From the NCBI RefSeq assembly GCF_026168105.1, contig NZ_LBMW01000013.1, positions 103,851 to 167,850 of the forward strand: a stretch of 64,000 nucleotides of DNA. Reading direction: 5' to 3'. Below the pieces are notes generated by a model. That model did not search any database. It was given only the letters and a program-made list of their open reading frames with translations, and had not been told where the DNA came from. Positions 8,333-18,086 of the stretch are shown here, piece after piece; the stretch's first letter is position 1; every line of letters starts with the position of its first letter. Made by a program: the position numbers and the translations under genes. The stretch comes from Streptomyces hygroscopicus. Its GTDB lineage: Bacteria > Actinomycetota > Actinomycetes > Streptomycetales > Streptomycetaceae.

Positions 8333-9552
8333 CCTTCCACGAGATGTGGGCGGAGCTGCTGCCGATCGGCCGCAGCTCCGCCTCCGGCGGCTACCGCCGC
8401 TTCGCCTGGACCGCCGCCGATGCCGAGTGCCGTGCCTGGTTCGAGGCCCAGGCCCGGGCCCGCGGGCTGGCCTGCGAGGTCGACCGCAACGGCAACCAGT
8501 GGGCCTGGCTCGGAGATCCCGCCGAGGGGGACGCCGTGGTCACCGGATCCCATCTGGACTCGGTCCCGGACGGCGGCGCCTTCGACGGGCCCCTCGGGGT
8601 CGTGTCCTCCTTCGCCGCGCTCGACGAACTGCGGGCACGGGGCGCCGAGTTCGCCAAGCCCTTCGCCATCGTCAACTTCGGGGACGAGGAGGGCGCCCGG
8701 TTCGGGCTCGCCTGTGTCGGATCACGGCTGGCCGCCGGGCAGCTCACCCGCGAACAGGCGCACCGGCTGACCGACGGCGACGGCGTCACACTGGCGCGGG
8801 CGATGGAGGCCGCCGGGTACGACCCCGATGCCATCGGGCCCGATCCGGAGCGGCTCGGCCGCATCGGTGCGTTCGTCGAGCTGCACGTCGAACAGGGACG
8901 GGCCCTCGACCTCAGCGGTGACAGCGTGGGCGTCGCCAGCGCCATCTGGCCGCACGGGCGGTGGCGGTTCGACTTCCGGGGCGAGGCCAACCATGCGGGG
9001 ACCACCCGGCTGGTCGACCGCCGGGACCCCATGCTGTCCTACGCCGAGACCGTCCTCGCCGCCCGCCGCGAGGCCGAACTCGCCGGTGCCGTGGCCACCT
9101 TCGGCAAGATCGCAGTCGAGCCCAACGGCGTCAACGCCATCCCCTCCCTCGTCCGCGGCTGGCTCGACTCCCGCGCCGCCGACCAGGAGAGCCTGGACAC
9201 CGTCGTCGGCGGGATCGAGAAGGCGGCCCGCGAGTACGCGGACAAGCACGGCATCGCCCTCGACGTCGTCCGGGAGTCCTTCACCCCCGTCGTCGAGTTC
9301 GATCACGCCCTGCGTGACGAACTGGCCCGTATCCTCGGCAGGGACGAGGACCGCGGGCTGACCGTGCCCGTCCTGGGCACGGGGGCGGGACACGACGCCG
9401 GAATCCTCTCCGGCAGCATCCCGACCGCCATGCTGTTCGTGCGCAACCCCACGGGCGTCTCGCACTCACCGGCCGAGTACGCCGCCGAGGACGACTGCCT
9501 GGCCGGAGTGACGGCGCTCGCCGACGTACTGGAAGGGCTGGTGTGCAGGTGA
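8329..9552 (+). CDS. M20-family amidohydrolase, likely alternative N-formylglutamate deformylase
   Basis: 407 residues of the allantoate amidohydrolase/N-carbamoyl amino acid hydrolase branch of peptidase family M20. The metal-binding residues are visible in order: [37 protein letters not shown] and [10 protein letters not shown]. In sequence databases such proteins are usually called allantoate amidohydrolase. The gene sits between hutU and hutF with coupled overlaps at both ends, and hutF makes N-formylglutamate, so the natural role here is removal of the formyl group to release glutamate and formate. This alternative-deformylase role is established for similar hut clusters by annotation convention; I infer it from context. 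Confidence 0.82.
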   Translation: MTFHEMWAELLPIGRSSASGGYRRFAWTAADAECRAWFEAQARARGLACEVDRNGNQWAWLGDPAEGDAVVTGSHLDSVPDGGAFDGPLGVVSSFAALDELRARGAEFAKPFAIVNFGDEEGARFGLACVGSRLAAGQLTREQAHRLTDGDGVTLARAMEAAGYDPDAIGPDPERLGRIGAFVELHVEQGRALDLSGDSVGVASAIWPHGRWRFDFRGEANHAGTTRLVDRRDPMLSYAETVLAARREAELAGAVATFGKIAVEPNGVNAIPSLVRGWLDSRAADQESLDTVVGGIEKAAREYADKHGIALDVVRESFTPVVEFDHALRDELARILGRDEDRGLTVPVLGTGAGHDAGILSGSIPTAMLFVRNPTGVSHSPAEYAAEDDCLAGVTALADVLEGLVCR

Positions 9553-10883
9553 CGCGGACGTACTGGCTGGAGCACGCCTGGCTGGACCCCGTCGTCGAGC
9601 CGGGCGTCGCCCTGGACGTGAGGGACGGGCGTATCACCGCCGTCCGCACGGGCGTCGACGCGCCGCCGCCCGGCGCCGAGGTCCTCCGCGGACTCACCCT
9701 TCCCGGCCTCGCCAACGCCCACTCGCACGCCTTCCACCGTGCCCTGCGCGGCACGGTGCAGGTCGGCTCCGGCACCTTCTGGACCTGGCGGGAGGTCATG
9801 TACTCCGTCGCCGAGGGACTGACCCCGGAGACCTACCACGCGCTCGCCCGCGCCGTGTACGCGGAGATGGCACTGGCCGGGGTCACGGCCGTCGGCGAGT
9901 TCCACTACGTCCACCACACTCCGGACGGCACCCCGTACGCCGACCCCAACGCGATGGGCGAGGCCCTCATCGACGCCGCCGCCGAGGCCGGCATCCGTAT
10001 CACCCTTCTCGACACCGCCTATCTCTCCTCCGGCTTCGGACAGCCGCCCAACCCGCACCAGCTCCGGTTCTCCGACGGCACCGCGGACGCCTGGGCCGAA
10101 CGCTGTTCAGTTCTCAAGGAACGGGATCACGCGCGGATCGGTGCGGCCGTCCACTCCGTACGGGCCGTGCCTGCGGATCAGTTGGCGACGGTGGCGCGCT
10201 GGGCCGAGGAGCGGCGAGCCCCGCTCCATGTGCACCTGTCCGAGCAGACGGCCGAGAACAGTGCGTGCCAGGAGGCCCACGGCTGCACCCCGACCCGCCT
10301 CCTCGCCGACCACGGCGTCCTCGGGCCACGCACCACCGGGGTACACAACACGCACCTCACCGACGAGGACATCGCGCTGATCGGCTCCACCGCCACGGGC
10401 ACCTGTATGTGCCCGACCACCGAGCGGGACCTCGCCGACGGCATCGGTCCGGCCGTCGCCCTGCAGGCCGCGGGTTCCCCGCTCTGTCTCGGCTCCGACA
10501 GCCACGCCGTCATCGACCTCCTCGAGGAGGCGCGCGCGATGGAGCTGAACGAGCGGCTGCGCAGCCGCACACGCGGTCACTGGACGGCGGCGGCCCTGCT
10601 GCGGGCGGCCGGTGCCGACGGGCACGCGGCGCTGGGCTGGGCGGACGCGGGCGCCCTGGAACCGGGCGCGCTCGCCGACTTCACGACGATCGCGCTCGAC
10701 TCGGTCAGGACCGCGGGGCCGCTGCCGCGGCTGGGCGCCGAGACCGCCGTATTCGCCGCGACGGCAGCGGACGTGCGCCATACGGTCGTGGGCGGCCGGC
10801 ACGTCGTACGCGACGGGGCGCACACGCTCGTACCGGATGTGCCACGGGCGCTGGCCGACGCCGTCGAAGCCCTGCGTGCCTGA
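9543..10883 (+). CDS. hutF: Formimidoylglutamate deiminase
   Basis: 446 residues of the amidohydrolase superfamily. It converts N-formimidoyl-L-glutamate to N-formyl-L-glutamate and ammonia. [13 protein letters not shown] carries the first metal-binding histidines, HVHLSEQ the next His, and [20 protein letters not shown] the conserved Asp. Start codons GTG 9543 and GTG 9549 are both possible; GGAAGGG at 9531-9537 fits 9543 better. The reading frame overlaps the previous gene by ten bases. It completes the five-step route in which formamide is replaced by formate. Confidence 0.93.
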   Translation: MQVTRTYWLEHAWLDPVVEPGVALDVRDGRITAVRTGVDAPPPGAEVLRGLTLPGLANAHSHAFHRALRGTVQVGSGTFWTWREVMYSVAEGLTPETYHALARAVYAEMALAGVTAVGEFHYVHHTPDGTPYADPNAMGEALIDAAAEAGIRITLLDTAYLSSGFGQPPNPHQLRFSDGTADAWAERCSVLKERDHARIGAAVHSVRAVPADQLATVARWAEERRAPLHVHLSEQTAENSACQEAHGCTPTRLLADHGVLGPRTTGVHNTHLTDEDIALIGSTATGTCMCPTTERDLADGIGPAVALQAAGSPLCLGSDSHAVIDLLEEARAMELNERLRSRTRGHWTAAALLRAAGADGHAALGWADAGALEPGALADFTTIALDSVRTAGPLPRLGAETAVFAATAADVRHTVVGGRHVVRDGAHTLVPDVPRALADAVEALRA

Positions 10884-10918
10884 CGTCCCTCCCCAGCCCG
10901 GCCACCCACGAGGAACCC

Positions 10919-12091
10919 ATGAGCAGCACGGTCATCACCAACATCGCCAGCCTAATCACCAACGACCCCTCCCTCGGTGACAGCTCCCCTCTCGGACTGA
11001 TCCAGGACGCGGCCGTCGTCATCGACGGCGACCGCGTCGCCTGGACCGGTGAGTCCAGGAAAGCACCCCCCACTGACAACCGGGTCGACGTCGGCGGCCG
11101 GGCGGTGATCCCTGGCTTCGTCGACTCCCACTCGCACCTGGTCTTCGCGGGCGACCGCACCGAGGAGTTCAACGCCCGTATGTCCGGCCGCGGCTACTCG
11201 GCGGGCGGCATCCGTACAACGGTGGCGGCGACCCGGGCGGCGTCGGACGCGGAGCTGGAGGCGGGCCTCGTCCGCTACCTCGCGGAGGCCCTCCGCCAGG
11301 GCACCACCACCTTCGAGACCAAGTCCGGCTACGGCCTCACGGTCGAGGACGAGGCGCGCGCCCTGCGCATCGCCTCCGCGCACACGGACGAGGTCACCTA
11401 CCTCGGGGCCCACATCGTCTCCCCGGACTACGCCGGCGACCCTGCCGCGTACGTCGCCCTGGTGACCGGCGAGATGCTCGACGCCTGCGCGCCGTACGCC
11501 CGGTGGATCGACGTCTTCTGCGAGAAGGGCGCCTTCGACGGCGACCAGGCCCGCGCCATCCTTACGGCAGGCAAGCAGAAGGGCCTGCACCCGCGCATCC
11601 ACGCCAATCAGCTGTCGTACGGCCCCGGCGTGCAGCTCGCCGTCGAACTCGACGCGGCCAGCGCCGACCACTGCACGCATCTGACGGACGCCGATGTGGA
11701 CGCGCTCGCCCACAGCCGCACCGTCGCCACCCTCCTGCCCGGCGCCGAGTTCTCGACCCGCGCCGCGTGGCCCGACGCCCGCCGCCTTCTGGACGCGGGT
11801 GTGACGGTGGCCCTGTCGACGGACTGCAACCCGGGCTCGTCCTTCACGTCCTCGGTGCCGTTCTGCATCGCGCTGGCCGTCCGGGACATGGGCATGACCC
11901 CGGACGAGGCGGTGTGGTCGGCCACGGCGGGCGGAGCCAGGGCCCTGCGCCGCACGGACATCGGCCGCCTCGGCCCGGGTGCGTACGCGGACCTGGCGGT
12001 TCTCGACGCCCCGAGCCATGTCCATCTGGCGTACCGGCCGGGGGTGCCCCTGGTGTCCCAGGTGTGGCGTCGGGGCCGTAAGGCCGTCTAG
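10919..12091 (+). CDS. hutI: Imidazolonepropionase
   Basis: 390 residues. It hydrolyses 4-imidazolone-5-propionate to formimidoylglutamate, the step between HutU and HutF. Metal and substrate motifs are [26 protein letters not shown] and [13 protein letters not shown] 10919 is preceded by CGAGGA; the gap to hutF is 35 bases. This is the last gene of the operon; its stop lies only three bases from the convergent stop of the sigma-like gene, leaving no room for a terminator between them. No full hutH is present in this window. Confidence 0.96.
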   Translation: MSSTVITNIASLITNDPSLGDSSPLGLIQDAAVVIDGDRVAWTGESRKAPPTDNRVDVGGRAVIPGFVDSHSHLVFAGDRTEEFNARMSGRGYSAGGIRTTVAATRAASDAELEAGLVRYLAEALRQGTTTFETKSGYGLTVEDEARALRIASAHTDEVTYLGAHIVSPDYAGDPAAYVALVTGEMLDACAPYARWIDVFCEKGAFDGDQARAILTAGKQKGLHPRIHANQLSYGPGVQLAVELDAASADHCTHLTDADVDALAHSRTVATLLPGAEFSTRAAWPDARRLLDAGVTVALSTDCNPGSSFTSSVPFCIALAVRDMGMTPDEAVWSATAGGARALRRTDIGRLGPGAYADLAVLDAPSHVHLAYRPGVPLVSQVWRRGRKAV

Positions 12092-12094
12092 CCG

Positions 12095-13651
12095 TCAGGA
12101 GGCGCCCGCCCGCCACCGCTGTGCGTCGCCGCCCTGGTCCGGAATCAGGAACACCGTGTCGCCGCCGTAGGGCGTCACCGCGTGGTCCGGGGCGATCTCC
12201 GGGCGGATGACGCCACGGGAGTCGACGGTGAAGCGCAGGTTCTGGCCGTTGGAGCCGTCGACCGAGGAGCACGTCCAGATGCCGACGCCGCGGTAGGTGG
12301 AGCCGCGGCTGTCCAGGCAGTAGTCCGGGTCGGCGTACGACTGGAGGACCTCGCTGGAGGCGTCCACGCGCCAGCGCTGGGTGCCGGACGAGGTGCAGGG
12401 CGCCGTGATGACGTCCGTGCCGTCGTCCATGACGCCGTCGCGGATGTCCAGGCACAGGCCCGAGGCGACATTCACCACTTGGGCGTACGTGCCGTTCGGC
12501 GGGTGCGGCGCGGGTGGCTTCGGCTGGGGTTTCGGGGACGGGGGCCGGGTCGTCCCGGATGGTGTGGGAGTCGGCGTCGGGCTGGGGGACCGGGTGGTCG
12601 GGCTCGGGCTCGGCGTCGGTGTGGGCGAGGGCGTCAGCGAGACCGTCGCCGTCACCGTCACCGCGGGCGGAGGGGGAGGGGTGATGACGTCGCTCGCGGC
12701 GCGCGCGGATCCCGAACCGTCCGAAGCGAGCAGATAGACCAGCAGCGGGGCCAGCGCCACGCCCACGGCCGTAGCGGCCAGCACGAAGCGGCGCGAAGGC
12801 CACCAGCCCGGCAGCCGGGCCGCGCTGCCTGTGCTCTGCTCGTCCGCCTCAGCCATGGCGTACGCCGTACCGCCCCAGGGGAGCAGGCCTTCCGCCAGCG
12901 CCGTACGAGGGGTGTCGCGCAACTGCGACAACTCCTCGTACGCGGTGGCGCAGTGCACACAGTGCGCCATGTGGGCATGCAGATCGGCGCTGTGGCGCGG
13001 TGTGCCGGGGCGTACCGACTCCTCGATCAGCCGCCGGAAGTCCTGGCAGCGCGGATTGCCGGAGGCGGCCAGCCTGGTCCTCAGGAGTGACTGGCGCAGC
13101 GCACCGAACGCCGGTTCGATGCCGTACGCCACGTCCTGCGGGGACAGGCCCAGCAGCCCGGCCGTCCGCTCCGACGGCTCCTGTTCGACGACGCCGTACC
13201 AGATCAGCCCCTGCACCCGGACCGGAAGCGCCTGGAAGGCGGCGAGCATCGGCGGCGCGGAGGCTCCGGGAGCGGCCGCGCGCAGATGGGCGAGCAGGGC
13301 CGCGTCGAGGCGTGGGGCGCGTTCGTCCGTGGCCCAGGAGGCGGTCACCCGTCCTGCCAGGAGCAGGAGTTGGTGGCGCCAGGGGCCACGCGGATCGCTG
13401 CCCCGGGCGGTGTCGCGGGCCGCGAGCGCGAATGCCTGCGCGGTGAGCTGCCGGGCCGCGGTGTCGTCGACTGTGCACAGGCGCGCGTAGGCGAGGACCG
13501 CGGGGCGGTGGCGCACACGGAGCTCACGCAGGGCCGGATAGGCGATCGGGGTGTCGCTCCGCAGCAGTTCGGTCAGCCGGGCGTCGGACACCGTACTGTG
13601 CATCCCGCCCTCGGTCTCGACGTCGTCGTCGTCCCGCTCAGCCCGGGCCAT
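12095..13651 (-). CDS. Sigma-like/zinc-finger anti-sigma/lectin membrane chimera
   Basis: 518 residues with an unusual order of parts. Residues 25-110 look like a sigma-70 region 2 remnant and 140-195 like region 4 (LPVRVQGLIWYGVVEQEPSE). A zinc-finger motif H227-x3-C231-x2-C234 follows, as in ECF anti-sigma factors. One membrane helix spans about 289-308, then a Pro/Thr/Ser linker (323-386) and a ricin-B-type lectin domain (387-518) with CLDIRDG, CLDSRG and two QRW repeats. The topology suggests a cytoplasmic sigma-like domain and an extracellular sugar-binding domain. ATG 13651 follows AAGGAGG. It lies downstream of sigI on the same strand, with a strong terminator between. Whether the sigma part still binds polymerase is unknown. 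Confidence 0.82.
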   Translation of the reverse strand: MARAERDDDDVETEGGMHSTVSDARLTELLRSDTPIAYPALRELRVRHRPAVLAYARLCTVDDTAARQLTAQAFALAARDTARGSDPRGPWRHQLLLLAGRVTASWATDERAPRLDAALLAHLRAAAPGASAPPMLAAFQALPVRVQGLIWYGVVEQEPSERTAGLLGLSPQDVAYGIEPAFGALRQSLLRTRLAASGNPRCQDFRRLIEESVRPGTPRHSADLHAHMAHCVHCATAYEELSQLRDTPRTALAEGLLPWGGTAYAMAEADEQSTGSAARLPGWWPSRRFVLAATAVGVALAPLLVYLLASDGSGSARAASDVITPPPPPAVTVTATVSLTPSPTPTPSPSPTTRSPSPTPTPTPSGTTRPPSPKPQPKPPAPHPPNGTYAQVVNVASGLCLDIRDGVMDDGTDVITAPCTSSGTQRWRVDASSEVLQSYADPDYCLDSRGSTYRGVGIWTCSSVDGSNGQNLRFTVDSRGVIRPEIAPDHAVTPYGGDTVFLIPDQGGDAQRWRAGAS

Positions 13652-13846
13652 CCCCCTGCCTCCTTGCACCCTCGTTCTGCCGGCGGGCGTGACCTTGGCT
13701 GAAACCTACCGGCTGGTATGGGGGACCATAGTGATGGAAGTTACACCGGAGGAAAAGGGGTTCCCGAGGGTAACAAGGAGTGGAGCGTCAGCGGTCCGGT
13801 GGGCGACCGGCAAATACGTGAGATACCGCGGGGCCGGACACAAGTC

Positions 13847-13885
13847 GCCCGCTGCCCGGCCGGGTTGGCCGGCCGGGCAGCGGGC
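13847..13885 (-). terminator. Terminator after sigI
   Basis: A perfect 17-bp stem (13847-13863 with 13869-13885) and five-base loop lie about 30 bases past the sigI stop. There is no U-tract, as is common in Streptomyces. Confidence 0.85.
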
Positions 13886-13915
13886 GGATGGTGACCTGTC
13901 TGCGGACTCGGGCCG

Positions 13916-14824
13916 TCACTCCTCGACGGTGAGCCCCTTCCTCAGCCGCACCAGCGTCCGCGTCAGCAGACGTGACACATGCATCTGCGAGATACCCAGC
14001 TCTTCGCCGATCTCCGACTGCGTCATGTTCGCCACGAAACGCAACGACAGGATCTGCCGGTCGCGCGGCGGGAGTTCGGCGATCAGAGGCTTCAACGACT
14101 CGACGTACTCGATGCCTTCGAGCCCGTGGTCCTCGTACCCGATACGGTCCGCGAGCGCGCCCTCGGAGTCGTCCTCCTCCGGCTGCGCGTCGAGGGAGCT
14201 TGCCGTGTAGGCGTTCGACGCCGCCATGCCCTCGACGACCTCGTCGTTCGAGATGCCCAGGCGATCCGCCAGTTCCGCGACCGTCGGCGCGCGATCGAGC
14301 TTCTGCGCGAGTTCGTCGCCGGCCTTCGCCAGGTCCAGACGGAGTTCCTGCAGCCTGCGCGGTACCCGCACCGACCACGACGTGTCGCGGAAGAAGCGCT
14401 TGACCTCACCGATGATCGTCGGCATCGCGAAGGTGGGGAACTCCACGCCGCGGCTGAGTTCGAAGCGGTCGATCGCCTTGATCAGGCCGATCGTCCCGAC
14501 CTGGATGATGTCCTCCATCGGCTCGCTGCGGGAGCGGAAGCGGGAGGCGGCGAACTTCACCAGGGCGAGGTTCAGTTCCACCAGTGTGTTGCGGACGTAG
14601 GCATGTTCGTGCGTGCCCTCTTCGAGCGACTCCAGCCGTTCGAAGAGCGTCCTGGAAAGGGCCCGTGCGTCAACCGGGCCCACCTCGTCGTACGGGGGGA
14701 TCTCCGGAAGGCCGGCCAGACCGTCATGGGGGGCGAGGGCGTCGGTGCTGTCGTGGTCCGGTCGTGCTGTGGGGGGTGTCGACGTCGCCCTCAGGGTCTG
14801 CGATGCGTCGAGCCGGGGTGACAT
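13916..14824 (-). CDS. sigI: SigB/SigF-family RNA polymerase sigma factor (SigI-like)
   Basis: 302 residues with regions 2, 3 and 4 of the SigB/F/G group. Region 2 includes EDIIQVGTIGLIKAIDRFEL and VEFPTFAMPTIIGEVKRFFR; region 4 ends with QSEIGEELGISQMHVSRLLT. These sigma factors direct stress or developmental genes and are held by serine-kinase-like anti-sigma factors. ATG 14824 is chosen because TGGAGGACATC precedes it directly; the frame runs back to 14944 without a ribosome site. It diverges from the STAS gene at 15076, whose neighbour is an anti-sigma factor, as in the S. coelicolor sigI-arsI-prsI locus from memory. The symbol rests on that synteny. Confidence 0.9.
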   Translation of the reverse strand: MSPRLDASQTLRATSTPPTARPDHDSTDALAPHDGLAGLPEIPPYDEVGPVDARALSRTLFERLESLEEGTHEHAYVRNTLVELNLALVKFAASRFRSRSEPMEDIIQVGTIGLIKAIDRFELSRGVEFPTFAMPTIIGEVKRFFRDTSWSVRVPRRLQELRLDLAKAGDELAQKLDRAPTVAELADRLGISNDEVVEGMAASNAYTASSLDAQPEEDDSEGALADRIGYEDHGLEGIEYVESLKPLIAELPPRDRQILSLRFVANMTQSEIGEELGISQMHVSRLLTRTLVRLRKGLTVEE

Positions 14825-15075
14825 GATGTCCTCCATCGTTCTCGGCATATGGCCGCCGATGCCAATACGTGCACTGCGGTGTGCGGCGCCTCCGAAGCCG
14901 GCCGTGGTCGAATCTGTGTCCCTACTAGGCCTACCCGCTTTCAACTGCCCACCGCAAGTGCATTATGCGGCGAAATGTCCGATTTAGTGGGGTTGTTCGG
15001 GTGTCGAGACACGTGAGGAAGGCGTAGTGTTCGAGAGCGTCCACCAACAGCCACGACGGTCAGGAGAGAGACGGC

Positions 15076-15444
15076 ATGGACCGCGGGACGGTCGGCAGCG
15101 CACAGTCGGGCCGGCTTCTGGTCGAAGTCCGGCACGAGGGCATCAGTGCCGTCGTGACCCCGGCGGGTGAGTTGGATCACCACACCGCCGATCTGCTGCG
15201 TGAACCCCTCGAGGACTGCCTCGGGAAGGGGTGCTCACGCCTGGTCGTGGACTGCTCACGGCTGGAGTTCTGCGACTCCACCGGGCTGAACGTCCTGCTG
15301 GCCGCCCGGCTCAAGGCCGAGGCCGCGGGTGGCGGAGTCCACTTGGCGGGCATGCTGCCGGTGGTGGCCCGGGTCTTCGAGATCACCGGGGCGGACGCCG
15401 TCTTCACCGTCCACGAGACGCTGGACGCGGCCCTGGCCGAATGA
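15076..15444 (+). CDS. arsI: STAS-domain anti-anti-sigma factor (ArsI-like)
   Basis: 122 residues forming one STAS domain of the SpoIIAA/RsbV type. The phosphorylatable serine is Ser68 in the motif CDSTGLNVLLA. When unphosphorylated such proteins bind the anti-sigma kinase and free the sigma factor. ATG 15076 follows AGGAGAGA. The gene is divergent from sigI and lies 255 bases before the anti-sigma gene, which may have its own promoter. The name follows the S. coelicolor locus by order. Confidence 0.9.
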   Translation: MDRGTVGSAQSGRLLVEVRHEGISAVVTPAGELDHHTADLLREPLEDCLGKGCSRLVVDCSRLEFCDSTGLNVLLAARLKAEAAGGGVHLAGMLPVVARVFEITGADAVFTVHETLDAALAE

Positions 15445-15699
15445 GCGGCCGGTGTGCCCGCCCCCCGGCGTGTCCCTGTGTGACCAGCGCGTTACGCGTG
15501 TCACAGGTTCCGGCCGAATCCACGGGTGTTCCAGCGGTTCGCTCGGGCAGGAGACATTCTGAACATGTCGGCAGCCCGGCCCGAAGCGGCCGTGGCGAGG
15601 GCTCGCACGAACGGCACGAGCAACAACTGACGGAAACGCCGTCGACCCACGTACTGAGTCTTGAATCGTGAACTGGTGAATCGGTGAGGTGAAGCGCTG

Positions 15700-16242
15700 A
15701 TGAGCACCACCCGGCCCTACCCGCCGGGCGACCGCGGCCCCGAGCCCAGCGGCGCTTCCGGGGCGCCTGCGCAGGGTCCGTCCGCCGAGGGCGCGTCCTC
15801 CGGTGCGTCCGGGGAGGAGCCGCCCTCCTCAGGCCGGCAGGTCCGCAGGCTGAGCTTCGAGGGCGAGAGCGGCGTCGTCCCGCTCGCCCGCGACTTCACC
15901 CGCCAGGCGCTGTACGCGTGGGGCTGGCTGCCCGCGGCAGGCGCGGACCAGCGGGCCGCCGCCGAGGACGTGCTGCTCGTCGTCTCCGAACTCGTCACCA
16001 ACGCGTGTCTGCACGCCGACGGCCCTCAGGAGCTGTGGATCGGGTGCGACAACAAGGTGCTGCGCATCGAGGTGTCCGACCGTGGCGCCGGCCAGCCCGC
16101 CCCGCGCACCCCGCACCGTGCCGGACGCCCCGGCGGCCACGGGATGTTCATCGTGCAGCGGCTCTGCCTGGACTGGGGTGTCGTAAGGACCCCCGGGGCC
16201 GGCGGCAAGACGGTGTGGGCGGAACTCGGCGCCCCCGCTTAA
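15700..16242 (+). CDS. prsI: Serine-kinase-type anti-sigma factor (PrsI-like)
   Basis: 180 residues. After a 45-residue Pro/Gly/Ser-rich N-terminus comes a GHKL ATPase domain of the RsbW/SpoIIAB class: N box LVVSELVTNACLHAD, G1 box VSDRGAGQP, and G2 box GGHGMFIVQRLC. It should bind SigI and phosphorylate the STAS partner. ATG 15700 follows GTGAGGTGAAG. A strong hairpin lies 64 bases after the stop. The lid between G1 and G2 is short, as in many Streptomyces members. Confidence 0.9.
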   Translation: MSTTRPYPPGDRGPEPSGASGAPAQGPSAEGASSGASGEEPPSSGRQVRRLSFEGESGVVPLARDFTRQALYAWGWLPAAGADQRAAAEDVLLVVSELVTNACLHADGPQELWIGCDNKVLRIEVSDRGAGQPAPRTPHRAGRPGGHGMFIVQRLCLDWGVVRTPGAGGKTVWAELGAPA

Positions 16243-16305
16243 CGCTCACCTTCGGTTACCCCGGGTTCGAACCCTTCGTCGTACGTCCCCGCACACCTCA
16301 CTTCT

Positions 16306-16337
16306 TGCGCGCCGGATCACCACAGATCCGGCGCGCA
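16306..16337 (+). terminator. Terminator after prsI
   Basis: Thirteen perfect pairs (16306-16318 with 16325-16337) around the loop ACCACA. It separates the sigma-regulator unit from the surface-protein operon. Confidence 0.85.
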
Positions 16338-16412
16338 CTGTGTCTTCCCTCCACACGGCCCCGGGCGTACCTTGACGGCCGATCTGATGTGCCGTCAGGA
16401 AATGAGGGGACC

Positions 16413-17096
16413 GTGACGTACCACAAACGAAGTGCCGCGCTCGCGTCCGCCGCTGCCCTGGCCGGCTCGGCGGTACTGATGGCCGCTCCCGTGGCCCGGG
16501 CCGCGGTCGTCGACGTCAACTACCACTGCAAGACGCCGATCGGCGACAAGAGTGCCGTCTCGCCCATAGACATCAAGGGTGCCAGGAGCGGCAGCGGCTA
16601 CCGGATCACCATGTCCTGGCAGAAGGGCGTCTCCTCCAGCCCGGTCGAACTGGGCAAGGGCGCGATGAACCCGAGCGCGACCGTCGAGCTGGGCGGCGCC
16701 GACAGCGGCACCATCACGGTGACCGGTCCCGCCAACCAGGCGGCGATCCCCGCCAACACCCCCATCAAGATCAATGACTTGAGCGGTACGTACACGCCGA
16801 AGAAGACCGGCAAGGTCACCTTCACCGCGGGCGTGCTGACCATCACCGCGCTCGGCACGACGACCACGTGCACACCCAGCAACGGCCCGGGGCCGTCGCT
16901 GACCCTCGACGTCACCGCCGTGGGCGGCGGTACCCCCGGCTCCGCCTCGAGCGGTACGGACCCAGGAGGGCAGCTCCCGCAGACGGGTCCCGAGGACTCC
17001 GTGATCGCCCTCGGCACCCTCGGCGGCACCGTCCTGCTCGGCGGAGCGGCCGGTGTGCTGTGGCTGACGCGCCGGAACCAGGCGGTACGCCGCTGA
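16413..17096 (+). CDS. LPXTG surface protein, first gene of surface operon
   Basis: 227 residues: signal peptide (about 1-31, ending ARA), a single module of about 120 residues, an LPQTG sortase motif at 188-192, a hydrophobic helix and a basic TRRNQAVRR tail. The module starts with VNYHCKTPIGDKS and closes with TTTTCTP; its only two cysteines (39 and 153) probably form a disulfide. The same module occurs in the second half of the 19159-20511 protein and, more diverged, in its first half. GTG 16413 follows GAGGGGA. Sortase would attach it to peptidoglycan. The module is not one I can name. Confidence 0.82.
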   Translation: MTYHKRSAALASAAALAGSAVLMAAPVARAAVVDVNYHCKTPIGDKSAVSPIDIKGARSGSGYRITMSWQKGVSSSPVELGKGAMNPSATVELGGADSGTITVTGPANQAAIPANTPIKINDLSGTYTPKKTGKVTFTAGVLTITALGTTTTCTPSNGPGPSLTLDVTAVGGGTPGSASSGTDPGGQLPQTGPEDSVIALGTLGGTVLLGGAAGVLWLTRRNQAVRR

Positions 17097-17141
17097 GGCG
17101 CTCCCCGGGTCCCGTACGAGTCGCCGCCAGGAGAGCCGCCC

Positions 17142-18086
17142 ATGCCGTACCCCCGCCCCGTCCTCCGTCTGCCCCTCCTGCCCTTCGCCGTCCTGAGCCT
17201 GCTCGTCGCCGCGCCCGCCGCGGTCGCCGACGAGGGCTGGTCCCTCACGCCCGTGACCGGGGGCGCCGACGGGCGGCCGTACGTCTACGCGGAGGGCGGA
17301 CCGGGGACGGTCCTCGAGGACGCGGTCTCGGTCTTCAACCCGGGCGGGAAGCCGCTGACGGTCCGGCTGGGCGGCGCCGACGCGGACGCCGGATTCACGG
17401 TACGGAGCGAGTCGGCGGACACCGGCGCATGGATCGGCTTCGCCCGCACGACGGACGGACGGCGTACTGCCGCGCACACGGTCACGGTGACGGTGCCCGC
17501 CCGCACCCGGGCCGATGTGCCGTTCACCGTGACGGTTCCCGTGGGCGCCGCGCCCGGCGACCACCCCGGTGCGATCGTGGCGAGCGCCGACGGCCGTTCC
17601 TCGGCCGTACGCGTTCAACTCCGCGTCAGTGGAACCGCGTTGTCCGCGCTGACCGTCGAACACCTGGCCGTGCGTGGCGGAGGGATCTCCTACGAGCTGG
17701 TCAACCGCGGCACCACCGTGCTGACCCCGACGCTCGCGGTGCGGGCCGACGGGGTCTTCGGCCGGGTCCTCGACCGCGCCCCGCGCACCCTGCCCCTCCG
17801 ACTGCCGCCGGGCCACCGGGTCCGGCTGACCGAGCCGTGGCCGCGGCGCCCCGCGCTCGACGCGGTGGATGTGCGGCTCACGGTGACGGCGGCGGGCGGG
17901 GCGCACGGTTCCGCGGCGGTACAGGCGGGGTTCGTGCCTTGGGGGCCGGTGGCCCGGGCCGGTGCCGGGCTGTTCACGGCCGCGGGCGCCGCGGTGGCCG
18001 TACGACGTCGCAGGCGCCGCCCCTCGGTCCGGGGGACGGGCGACCGGACCCCTGCGGAGGCCGAGTTGACGGGAGCGGTGCTGTGA
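17142..18086 (+). CDS. DUF916-like membrane-anchored surface protein
   Basis: 314 residues. A signal peptide ends near AVADEG (about 30). Residues 31-165 resemble the DUF916 (WxL-associated peptidoglycan-binding) domain: GGADGRPYVYAEGGPGTVLE, VSVFNPGGKPLTVRLG, and then a second beta domain to about 265. One membrane helix (about 268-286) and a cytoplasmic RRRRRR tail follow, the layout of DUF916 proteins in Firmicutes. ATG 17142 follows CAGGAGAG. It sits 45 bases after the LPXTG gene and overlaps the next gene by GTGA. A surface complex with its neighbours is the simplest idea. The DUF916 assignment is by pattern only. Confidence 0.7.
   Translation: MPYPRPVLRLPLLPFAVLSLLVAAPAAVADEGWSLTPVTGGADGRPYVYAEGGPGTVLEDAVSVFNPGGKPLTVRLGGADADAGFTVRSESADTGAWIGFARTTDGRRTAAHTVTVTVPARTRADVPFTVTVPVGAAPGDHPGAIVASADGRSSAVRVQLRVSGTALSALTVEHLAVRGGGISYELVNRGTTVLTPTLAVRADGVFGRVLDRAPRTLPLRLPPGHRVRLTEPWPRRPALDAVDVRLTVTAAGGAHGSAAVQAGFVPWGPVARAGAGLFTAAGAAVAVRRRRRRPSVRGTGDRTPAEAELTGAVL

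Noticed and set aside
12092..12094. A terminator between hutI and the sigma/lectin gene
   Set aside because: Only three bases separate the stops; no hairpin could be placed there without being inside coding sequence.
16255..16285. A T-arm-like palindrome GGGTTCGAACCC after prsI, as in tRNA genes
   Set aside because: No acceptor, D or anticodon arms can be drawn around it; the upstream bases are the coding end of prsI. It may be chance or a tiny tRNA remnant.
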